A stretch of 64,000 bases of DNA from contig NC_020169.2 of the NCBI RefSeq assembly GCF_000224145.3, forward strand, positions 3,616,957 to 3,680,956. Direction: 5' to 3'. Every line of letters begins with the position of its first letter. Positions within the stretch are counted from its first letter, which is position 1. The stretch is from Ciona intestinalis (Eukaryota; Chordata; Ascidiacea; Phlebobranchia; Cionidae). The notes under the pieces are model-generated. The model did no database searches. It was not told the origin of the DNA and saw only the letters and a program-made list of their open reading frames with translations. This document shows, piece after piece, positions 26,585-36,582 of this stretch. A program made the position numbers and the translations under genes.

Positions 26585-26680
26585 AACATCCCGCAAGGGT
26601 TTCTCACCTAAGTAGAAACCCACTACCGTTGGCTGGGGGCTTGTCGTGCCGTAGTGGCTTTCCACCAACGCCAGCCACAC
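26585..26680. other. Self-complementary segment, possible structured RNA or repeat fragment
   Basis: Contains a GGGTTTCT / AGAAACCC hairpin with a 9-base loop. A second pair, CCACTAC / GTAGTGG, interleaves with a third, CGTTGG / CCAACG. GC content is above the surroundings. It matches no RNA family I know. Confidence 0.3.
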
Positions 26681-27740
26681 AAAGTATGAAGGTATTTTAA
26701 TCCTGTTTTTATTTTTCAGAAGGCAATTCGTTCTTGCACACCCATTATGGCAAATGCTTCTAATGTTAAAGTCTCCTATATGTGTGTATTTAATACGGTA
26801 CGCCTGAAAATAAAAACAAATAAAACGCGCTTTTACTATTTCATTATTTGTTTCACCTAAACCCAAGCTTTAAAGAAACTCTGTACACTAAACACATCTT
26901 TGTTAAACTTCTGTCGTGACCCCAGTTATAGAACAATTCTTAAAGTGTCAAGTATATCGGCCGATTCTCCTGTCTAGCCCAATATAGTTTAGGCTATATT
27001 TGTTTTACTTGCTTCATGTACACGGTTATTTATTAACTTAGAAAGTCCTAAGTTGACACTGTACAGAATTGGCCTGCGCGGGAGTACAGTAGTTTACGTT
27101 GCTGTTTTAAGGTATTAGAAATACCCTTATACCTACGGTAATTTGTACCTACAAAATTACTAAGTATAATACTATTTTCAGACCTCCGACGTCTTTAGTT
27201 GCACAAGAGTTTGGTTTTATTTACCTGTATATCTATATTTGGAATGTCGAGAATTTTCGTTATGAATATTTCAACTTAAGATACCAAAAAGAAGCGAATC
27301 ATATTGTACTTGGTAGTTTAATGCGATTGTGATGGAAAAAAACGTACGTATATAAATTGTTTCGTAATAATACAGATCACTGTTGCTATTGTCTGCGTAT
27401 GTTTTCTACCACAAGTTAAATATTTGTATAGACCACATATTGCATTCCGAGGTTGAAACTGTATAATATTTTGCCTATATTTCCATGATTGCTGTAACAG
27501 AATACCCATAGTTCCAAGGTCACGTGTATCCGGCTGGCCGCCATTATTATCATTATCTTGTGTAGACCGAATGTTATCGTAACTGAGTTCCGACATATAT
27601 ACAATACAAGCTTCACTCCTGCTTATATAATTGAACCCCAGCATTACAATTGCTGCGTTTAACGATTATACTCACTAATTGCAAGCTAAAGTCGCCCTTT
27701 TGTCTTTAAGAATCCGATTTAAAACAAGATATATAGTATA

Positions 27741-27876
27741 TAGGGTGGGGGAAGATGGGACATCTTTGGCACAGAATATCCAAATATCCTAATCGTAATA
27801 GTTTAAATTTTCTTTGTTTACTACCAAATTGGACGAGAAAATAGAATGATAAGGTGTCCCATCTTCTCCCACCCTA
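27741..27876 (+). mobile_element. MITE copy 4
   Basis: TAGGGTGGGGGAAGATGGGA at the left end and GGTGTCCCATCTTCTCCCAC at the right, set in TATA. About 136 bp, an internally shortened copy with very well preserved ends. Confidence 0.9.
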
Positions 27877-28333
27877 TACCCTATATAAGACAATTTAAAG
27901 CGGTTGCAGCCTATTTAAAACACCTAATAATATAAAGTAACAAACTTGATTCCAGGTATGCTTGCGTTCAATCGTATGCTGTTCTTGCGGTGGAAATGTA
28001 AACCAAACCGACGATCATAAAGTGACTTTAAATGAACAATTACCTTTGACAGGTTCTTAATTTGATAAGATTGGAACGTTGTTTATTAAATTCTAACCAT
28101 TAATCAATACGTCGTAAACTCCCAGCATAACTTATTCAAAGCAGTTCCTAGCACATTTTAAAGTTTTCTTTGAAATGTTAGTACACCGAAACAAATCCTA
28201 TATATTTTTGAGTAATAGTCCTTAACAAACTAACAGTCTTTCACATCTCTTCTGACAAATTTAGTGGGTTTATTGACGTTTTAGAATTTCGAATAAGTTC
28301 GTTATATTTTTGACCAACTTATTTATTTTGAAG

Positions 28334-30707
28334 AACAACCGAAAGATCGTAGATCAAACGGAAAAGGAAAACCTACAGATAGTTTACTAGATTCTCAGGT
28401 ATACAGTCAGTTTCTAAATTATAAAATGAATTTTGCGTAATCTGTATAATAAAATTATTGAAATTCTTTTTATTTCTTAGCCAACACCTAAAGAACATCG
28501 GGCACCACAGGATGCAAATCGGAAGGAAGATTCCAGACAAAACTCTGTGACCAACAATATTACTGTACTGATTACACACCAGCATACTGCACCTGCAACA
28601 ACCGGATCAAGTACGTTTAAACTGTTTCTTTTTGTATTAAGATTCCAACCGCAGACAATTTAAAGTAAAATTACCTTATTCTAATGTACTGTGGCATAAG
28701 TTTGACACCTTCAGCACACGACTTCTAAATATCGTGTTTAAACAATTACCAACGGTCTGTCAGAGTCGTGAAGATATGGTTTTATAATTCATTGAAAGTT
28801 CTTTGTTTACTTCCTAATGGGTCGAAAAAATATAGTGAAAATGTGTCCTATCTTCTATAATTTACATTTGAATCCAGTCAGTGATGAACCCGAAAGAACG
28901 CAACACAGTGACAAACAAAGCGACGGAAAATTAAATGAGTTTGAACCGATCGTAACAAACCCACATGGTGATGGTATGTAGCATATATATACTGCACACT
29001 TTGTATATAGGTTTGGTTTCGTTTTTTAAAATGGTCTTGCAACATAGGCTTATGAGTATTGTATTGGCTTTTGAGTGAACACTACACTGCCCGAACAAGG
29101 ATAAGTGTCTGAATTAATATTATGTTTAAAAGTAATGCAAGTTTGATTACATATAGAACTTTAACTAATATTCATTATACAGTTCAAGAAGACACCGAAC
29201 GAGTGTCCCAAGCGGTTCAAGAAAGCGACACTAGTCAAGAAGACGATGAAAAACCAGTCATTACAGCACCAGAGGATGATGGTACGTATGTGGCAATATA
29301 AGTTCATTGTGTATACGTACAATAAATAGGGCCTTTCATTTAACCTGTTTAACTCTATTGTTTGGTCTGCAGAATTGCTCAGCCATTTCAGAATGTATAG
29401 TGTTATCTATACACGTTAGTCACATTTTCTAATCCAATATATCAGATCTATTTTCCTGGTTTAAAACACTCAACTTATTCGGGTAATTTGTACAGGTGAT
29501 GTGGAAATCCCCGTTACCGTGCAAGGACATGTGACAGCAAATATTGACGGAACCGACGACAACTTTGGCAAACATGACCCACAACGTGAGTGCCATCATG
29601 GTCTGTTATAATTGTTCATGATTTATGTTAAACATGATAGGGGGTTTTCGTTAACTGAACTCCTTGGGGAAAAGAATATTTGATTTGCACAGTGACTTAT
29701 TGCAGTAACATTTCTTTTTATCGGGTTTTACAGAAACCGGTAATGCTATTGGCGAAGACGATGCAGCATTTTCTATACTCCCCTCTCATTGTTCTTCAAG
29801 AGAAAACTCCCCGGGTCCAACGCCTAGTGAGTGAATATTTAAACAACTAGTAACTCCAGTGTATTGGCTTATTATCGCATTATGAGGGGCACTCCTATAA
29901 CATTAATGTTTGTTTCCCAGGAGGTCGCAACGTATTTTCTTCCATTGCCCATTTCTTGCGAAATCTTTTTAGTAGAGGCAGTTAGTTCTTTCGAAAAGGT
30001 CAGTAAATTGCTTATATTTCAAGGCTTTAAGTTACTTTTTAGATTAAATTTTCTAAAACCTAAGTTAATATTCAATACAGACTTTACTGGACTTTCTTAG
30101 GGTGTTTTATTCGTAGTGCGACCCTTTTTTAAATAGTAAAATATTAAAATAACAAAAAAACACTAATGAATACCACTATTACATCTATGTGGTAAAACGC
30201 GTAAACAGGCACGAGTTGTGTGTGAAATAGAAGCACGTGAGATCATGATTGTCGTTGGCCCGCAACGCGAGGATAAAATAATTCTCATTTATTTATTCAT
30301 TCATATAAACACCACCGAACTTCATACTGTATTGCAATAGCGATTTTATAAAACCAATCAACCATATGCACAGCTATACTATCGAACATTCACATATAAA
30401 TCTTTATATAGTAGGGTTGGAGAAGATGGGGCACATTTCATTCTATTTTCCCGTCGCATTTGGTATAGTAAGCAAAAAACACTCAAAACTGTAGCCTGAC
30501 GACTACCATAGACCGTTGTTAATTGTTTAAAAACGATCAGAATATTTAAACGTTATGTGCTAAAGGTGTCCCATCCTCCCGCATCCTATCCTATATATAT
30601 GGCTGCATGCCAGAGTTTTTATTATTTGATTAAAAACTTTATTAACAGGAAACGAGAGTCCTGAGAGTGAACGAATTCCTACGAAACCACAAAAACTACC
30701 GCTGTAA
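28334..30707 (+). CDS. Disordered-protein family member C (5' end unresolved)
   Basis: Seven coding exons are clear: 28334-28398, 28481-28610, 28878-28973, 29183-29281, 29496-29585, 29734-29826 and 30649-30707. All are GT-AG and in frame to TAA; the first exon(s) were not found. The product is hydrophilic, acidic and low in complexity (SDEPERTQHSDKQSDGK, VQEDTERVSQAVQESDTSQE, ESERIPTKPQKLPL). Exon phases (first exon phase 1 to 0, then 0 to 1, then a run of 1 to 1) match the two minus-strand paralogues at 32-39 kb. The exons at 28878 and 29183 both resemble their exon 5 (ending P-I/V-V/I-x-x-P-x-x-D). No enzyme domain is visible. It is probably a scaffold or membrane-associated disordered protein; function unknown. 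Confidence 0.6.
28687..28861 (+). mobile_element. MITE copy 5, degenerate
   Basis: Occupies most of the intron before exon 28878. The core AACAATTACCAACGGTCTGT and TTTTATAATTC is recognisable; the inverted-repeat ends are eroded. Confidence 0.6.
30412..30588 (-). mobile_element. MITE copy 6
   Basis: In the last intron of family member C, reverse orientation. TAGGGTTGGAGAAGATGGGG at the left, AAAGGTGTCCCATCCTCCCG at the right. Confidence 0.85.
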
Positions 30708-32129
30708 TTGTATCTTTATTCGTACAAAATTGGTTAATGAAATCCTACCATACCTAAATGCTGCGGTCCCTGCAAAAATGCAACTATCTTTTAAAAACAA
30801 AATTATAGCTGTAGAAAAAGTTGTGACTGACCTAATATTTTTGTTAACGATGTGCGCGTCATCATATGCGCATCATCATGCTTGTATGTGCTTGGTGTCA
30901 ATCTTAACACAATCTAAACCTTGTGTGCAACTGACTGCTATACGACATAAGCTTATAATTAAATAGACATCTCACTGTACGCTATAAAGTGTGTATGGTT
31001 CATTTTTATATTGGTTCAACTGAACAACCAAATTAACCTTATAAGGTGGTATGGAAGCAATAATCCGGAAGCACCTATTCTAGGAAAGAAAATGTTTTTT
31101 TTTTATTTAAATACAAACTGAAAGGCAGCTTTGCACAAACTTGGTTGAACACGGCGGAACACAATGATGTTTAAACTTTTTTTTAAATCTATTCGATATT
31201 TTTAGGTTTCTTATAATCATATTATTGCATACAGTTTACAAAAATTGATTAAATAAATCGGAGTAACGATCTTCATAAATTATATAATGTTATAAATAGA
31301 ATAATTTATCATTGGCCATCGCATATCACGCGTTTACCTTCGCCTATAGACCATACTTTTCTTGCAGACTGTTTTAACAGAAGGCATCGAATTTCCGCCA
31401 TTAACTGCTGGGGCTTCAAGTGTTTAAGATTAAACTCTCATCCGTTTAGTACACCTATAATACTGTATCGATATACATATTTCGGACCCTAAGTCTTGTT
31501 GCATCAAATGCATTTCATGACGTCACGGGTACATCTTACATCTTATATCTGTTACTTTCATGTATTTGTTCTCACCGTTTAATTTTTATTTGTTCTTAGC
31601 ACCGTTTAATTTTTATCGTCCACTATTAATGCGCCGCTTTGAACGATGTATATGTTGCCGAAGTTCTAATGCTTTTCTGTTTGAACTGATGTAGTCGAGC
31701 CGTGAGTGAGAATGGTAAATGTGTGGTTTGTGCGGCAAAACTGCTTCATATTAGCATAGCATTAGGTTTAGCACGTTGGTTTCGGGTATATGTAAAGAAC
31801 TAATGAATAATGTACGCCTTTAAAAACATTATTTTGATAGTGGGTGTTCAGTGTATTTGGCTCATGTTGTTAATGCGTATTATATATAGGCTCCCAAATC
31901 GCCTTCATCCCGAAGTTGTCAAAAAGTGTTATTTTTTACTTATTAACAATAATTGATACAGCCACCAACAATAAACGAATACAACTAATTTAATATAACA
32001 TAACACAAAAGCATAGAAAAATAACAATTGAGAAAATATCCGCTCTGTATAAAACGTCAGTATTATTGCTGAATAGATGTTACCATCGCTATTTGCAGTA
32101 CTACATACGTAACTTCTCGACCCAATCTT
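30708..32129. other. Tail-to-tail intergenic region between family members C and A
   Basis: AT-rich 3' flanks of two convergent genes. No exon, repeat copy or RNA gene recognised. Confidence 0.5.
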
Positions 32130-35100
32130 TTATTCCGTTGATGGATGGTGTAAAGTTTGCATGGAAATATTCTGCGAGCAATCATCGATGTTTCTTGGGT
32201 GTCTTAAAGAATCTGAAGAGCAAAAAGTGGTTTTGTAAAAAATGTCACTTTGAAAAGGTTTTCACTTGCCGTGTAATTGTAAAGTTGTAATTGCTAAACA
32301 TATTACCATATAGCCATGTATATAAGCCCTTCCAGTCATGTTATAAAATAAAGGGAAAATATACTTACTTTGACGACGACGCCTTCTTGCTGGCGTTAGA
32401 CTTGGTGGGTCCATTTTAGTGAACCCTGCTGATTGGAAAATAGTTTACTATGTATAATACTGTGGGGTAAGATGGGACGCCTTTAGTATATAATATCCAA
32501 ACGTCCTGGTATTGTTTTAAACAAGTAGCATACCGGTCTGCATATGGGAGTCGTGGGCATATGGTTTTATAATTCTTTGTGTGTTCTTTGTTTACTATCA
32601 AATGAACGAGAAAATAGAATGGAAAGATGTTCTATCTTTTCCCACCCTACTGATGTGGAGTATAATCCTTAATTCGGAAAATCGTAACTTCGTTAGATGT
32701 TTAAACGATACCATATGTTTTTCATTAAATCACATTCCTGCACAGCATTATTAATTCGTTTGTTTTCATATAAAAATAATATATGCTCAGTTTAGCCCGA
32801 CTCATTGTTAATAATTAATACCATTCACTTACAGTGGGCGCGAAACTTCTCTGTTTCCTGTAATTTCATAAATTGAACTTTTGCTGAGCTACAAGATTCT
32901 AAGGAGGCATCTACTGTTGATCCATGATCTGGTAAGTAAATATTCGTTTTTGCATGACATCCGAGAACACCATATGACGCGCAATCCACCTCTTTTTGCT
33001 TAAAACAAGATCATGATATTTGGTGTCCCGTCTTTCCCCGCCCCACTATATTACATGCCCAAATCAAACATTCACCTTTCTGGCAAAGTTGTTAATTTAG
33101 TGACAATTTTTGCTGAGTTATTTGCTGATACGCTGAGTTATTTGCCCAACATGAAACTAAAACAGTTTAATATATAATGGCTGCTTTTATACAGCTGTTT
33201 CGTTGCACTTTACCTTTTGGAAACGTATCATGAGATGTGTTATAAGTTTCAGGATCATCTTCGTCAATAAATGAAAAACCTAAACCGAAAAGAACATCTG
33301 TTGACATGACATCTAAACCACAACAAAAATAGTTTCACAGCGCACTGCATGTCCTGTCCATCTCTTACCTTGCGCTTGTAAATCTGAGTCTGGCATCGAA
33401 CCATTGAAATGGTTAGTAGAATCGAAATTTTCTGCAATGAAAAATGATTTTTATGCAATGTGCATTCCTATTGCATCAAATTGCATGTATAAGACAACAC
33501 TTATCGCCTTGTGTCACATTATGAAAGTACCTTGCTCACAGTATTTTTATATTCCAAAAATATAAGTCTACAATATACCAGCACACTCATACCATCATCA
33601 CTTGGTGGTACAATTTCTTTTCTCGTCACCTCCTCAACAGAGTTTGTTCCAACAGAGTCATTGGTTTTAGCAGGTGTTGGTGATGGTTCTATTGCCATAA
33701 AAGAGCCAGGTATTAAAATGTGCACAGTTTCACATTTCAAGTAGTTTATGTTCAGTGTTGGACCTGTTAATGCACTAAAAATGCTTGTGCACGTTTGTTT
33801 TTGTAAATAGAGTATTGCGGACTTCAAACTGGCTAATAGTAGGGTGGGGGAAGATGGGACACCTTCAGCACATAATATCCGAACATTCTGACCGTGTTTT
33901 AAATGACTAACAACCGTTTATTGGAGTCGTGAGAGTGCTGTTATATATTTTTTGAAAGTACTTTGTTTAGTGACAAATGGGACGAGAAAATAAAATAAAA
34001 AGGTGTTTGATCTTGCCCCACCATACTATAAATATTAATTTAACCGCTGTCCTTAATAAGTGCCAGACTTATATTGCATTCGTAATAAAGATAAACGATG
34101 TATAGATGACAACACTCTGCGGTAATACGGATAACGTTGTCATATATCCTATATATTTTCTATTTGTATTTTAACAAACAACAACGTTTTTTTACAGTCG
34201 TAAAGATACGCTCATGCATTTATTCTGTAAATGTTCTTCGTTTACTATCTAATGGTACGATGAAAGAGAGTGAAAACATAGATCATCTTACCTTGACAAA
34301 ACTATTTTAATCGAACATGCTCAATCTATGCTATTTGCCAGTATATACTTACCAGCGCGTGCATCCGGAGGTTTAGTTGGTTGTGCATGCTGTTGCGTGG
34401 CATTTTCGTTTGTCTGTGCACAAAAACACATTATCAGATCTTTGATGCAACTTGTTATGTTTACAACAAACCTTCATTAATGTCAATGATAAAATGAAAC
34501 ATACAGAACTATATATAATAGAGTGGGGGAAGACGGGACACCTTAAGCACATAATATTTAAATATCCCGTCAGTGGCTTAAACGATTAACAACGGTCTAT
34601 ACAGGAGTCGTGGAGATGTGGTTTTATAATTCTTAGAATATTTTTTGTTTACCACCAAATTGGTCGAGAAATAGAATACAACGGCGTCCCATCTTCTGCC
34701 ACCCTACTATATACAGAAACCAATCATTTCCTCTTGTTTTACTGAGTTTTTGTTGCATAAAACAAACTATACACACACTATGACGTTGTCTATATTACTA
34801 CCGGTTCTTGAGGTTGAACGAGTGATGGCCGGGTCTCTTCACGATTATCATACGGTACCATGTAACCTAAAATCGATGTAAATACAAAAATAATTTATAC
34901 CGATTTTTAAATAAAAAACAACAAGGATCAAACCTGGACGTTGGTTCTCTTGTCGCAGCTCTAATTTTGCTTTACTACAGCAGTTAATCTAAAACAGGTT
35001 ATTATGGTTACGTATACCGAAAGTACACAAAAGCTTACAAAAAGAGAAGCACGCACTTTCGACACGCCCACACTGCTATAAGCATGCACCCATATAGCTA

Positions 35101-35406
35101 TAAAATGGCTTTATTGTAAACTATGTGTTTGTTAAATACTTATATTATATACACTAGGGTTGGGGAAGATGGGACACCGTTTCATTCTACTTTCTCGTCC
35201 CATTTGGTAGTAAACAAAGAACGTTCAAATATTTATAAAACCGTATTCCTACGACTCCCATAGACCGTTTTTGATTATTTAAAACACGATTGGAATATTT
35301 GGATGATATGTGGCGTACCGTCTTCCCCACTCTATACCACTTTGTTCATATCGTGATTACTATAGATCCTCTAAGCTCGCGTTAAAACGTGACTAACCTG
35401 TCCCAT
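32130..35406 (-). CDS. Lipid-anchor-type disordered protein A (216 residues)
   Basis: Ten short exons, all in frame: 35398-35406, 34934-34988, 34802-34866, 34353-34413, 33593-33688, 33369-33431, 33214-33279, 32833-32928, 32369-32425 and 32130-32212. The N-terminus MGQINCCSKAKLELRQENQR has Gly2 for myristoylation and two adjacent Cys for palmitoylation, so a membrane anchor is likely. The rest is polar and probably unfolded. It includes VTRKEIVPPSDD, GFSFIDEDD, YNTSHDTFPK, a poly-Arg patch ARRRRRQ, and C-terminal NISMQTLHHPSTE. Paralogue B next door shares the exon count, the phase of every intron and these motifs. There is no known domain and no function I can name. Four complete or degraded MITEs plus a fragment sit in its introns. 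Confidence 0.75.
32457..32649 (+). mobile_element. MITE copy 7
   Basis: In the last-but-one intron of gene A. GTGGGGTAAGATGGGACGCC at the left, TTCCCACCCTA-type right end; full-length core. Confidence 0.85.
33000..33051. mobile_element. MITE copy 8, end fragment
   Basis: Only one inverted-repeat end remains (GGTGTCCCGTCTTTCCCCGC), in an intron of gene A. Confidence 0.5.
33840..34025 (+). mobile_element. MITE copy 9
   Basis: TAGGGTGGGGGAAGATGGGA left end and full core; right end partly decayed. In intron 4 of gene A. Confidence 0.88.
34194..34310 (+). mobile_element. MITE copy 10, degenerate
   Basis: Core remnants (GTCGTAAAGATACG, GTTCTTCGTTTACTATCTAA) without clear ends, in the same intron as copy 9. 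Confidence 0.5.
34519..34706 (+). mobile_element. MITE copy 11
   Basis: TAGAGTGGGGGAAGACGGGA left end, GCGTCCCATCTTCTGCCACC right end. In intron 3 of gene A. Confidence 0.88.
35155..35334 (-). mobile_element. MITE copy 12
   Basis: TAGGGTTGGGGAAGATGGGA left end; reverse-oriented core (AACAAAGAACGTTCAAA); right end GTCTTCCCCACTCTA. In intron 1 of gene A. Confidence 0.85.
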
Positions 35407-36582
35407 CGAAACCTCTTCTTTTTCCAAAGTATAATAAAGCTGGTGAAAACCGAAGTGTCACAACAAACACTGTTAAAGTGATGCAAATCCACACACAAAA
35501 TGTAAGACAAAACTGCTCAATTCCATTAATCGAGTCCAAGCGCCTAGCAAGCCTGTTGTATTCAATGACGTTTGCACTGCAATGTATCTAATCTCAGTTC
35601 AAGAGAGACCTCAATAAATATATTTAACAGTATAGCCTACACGAAAATGATCGACGGTGTTTCTCTCTTTCGTGCTCTTTTTTCTCTGTTTTCTTACTGT
35701 CGCTGCAACCTTTTCTATTGTTTGATGCAAATTTAAATTCGAAATGTTTGTTCGACGGTCTAGTAAAGCTTTAACTAAGACAAAGACAATATTATTTTAT
35801 TTATTTAACGAAAAAAATATTTCAAAGATCTTTTTTTTGTATTCCTCGAAATGTAGGCTATGCATAAGCTCTGCGTTAAAACACACACACTCAGGATTGG
35901 AATTAACAGCACCTCTCAGTATTAATGCGGTTTGTTACGCACGCTAGATTATGATTCGCACTGTTAAACAATCCACCCACGCAAAGTCGTTGCGTGCTAT
36001 ACACTTCAGTCTGTTTGTTCGAACGTTACCTACATAAGTCTACGGCCTCTAAATAACCAGACCTTTACCTAAAAATTGTTATATAGTGGGGTGGGGGAAG
36101 ATGGGACACCTTTAGCACATATTATCCAAATATTCTAATTGTGTTTTAATTAATTAACGACGGTCTTTGGAAGTCGTTGTAATATAGTTTTATAATTCTT
36201 AAAATGTTCTTTGTTTACTACTCAATGGGACGAAAAAATAAAGTTAGAAGGTGTCCCATCTTCCCCCACCCTTATACTGTATTTTGTTTTACCATGTTTT
36301 CATTAAAACATCCTACACGATATAGCGACCACTATATACCAAACAATGTATAGTAATCTGTGTGTTAAATTATAAGAAGAATTTAAAGAAGTCACACGCT
36401 TGTTTAGTGTGTAGACTATGCAAATATCCAAAACTATAACCGTAGTTATTTTTAATAGCTTTGGTTAATTGCAGTAAAAACAAAATGACATAACTGCTCT
36501 TAGCTTGATTTTATCAAAACAGAAGAAAACGGTGAAAAATACATTAAAAGAATGTTTATGCTGGCGATTTTATTTTCTCTGA
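35407..36582. other. Upstream region of gene A, duplicated in gene B
   Basis: Promoter side of gene A. Blocks at about 35640-35780 and 35930-36055 are clearly similar to 39390-39490 and 39670-39830 upstream of gene B. Shared strings include CGCAAAGTCGTT and TCGTGCTC. A MITE lies at 36084-36274; the rest is the 3' flank of gene B. Confidence 0.6.
36084..36274 (+). mobile_element. MITE copy 13
   Basis: GGGGTGGGGGAAGATGGGAC left end and GGTGTCCCATCTTCCCCCAC right end; one of the best-preserved full-length copies. It sits between the two tandem gene units. Confidence 0.92.

Larger units (their letters stand above)
25700..28333. other. Intergenic: CRE-rich block, structured segment, MITE
   Basis: Holds the 3' end of the small membrane-protein gene, a CpG/ACGTCA-rich block at 25970-26260, a segment with unusual self-complementarity at 26585-26680, one MITE (27741-27876), and presumably the unidentified first exons of the gene beginning at 28334. 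One candidate exon is 27956-27989, reading VCLRSIVCCSC between an AG acceptor and a weak GT donor. Confidence 0.4.

Noticed and set aside
32066-32290. Plus-strand frame over the end of gene A
   Set aside because: The minus strand here is the last exon of gene A, matched by the paralogous exon of gene B.
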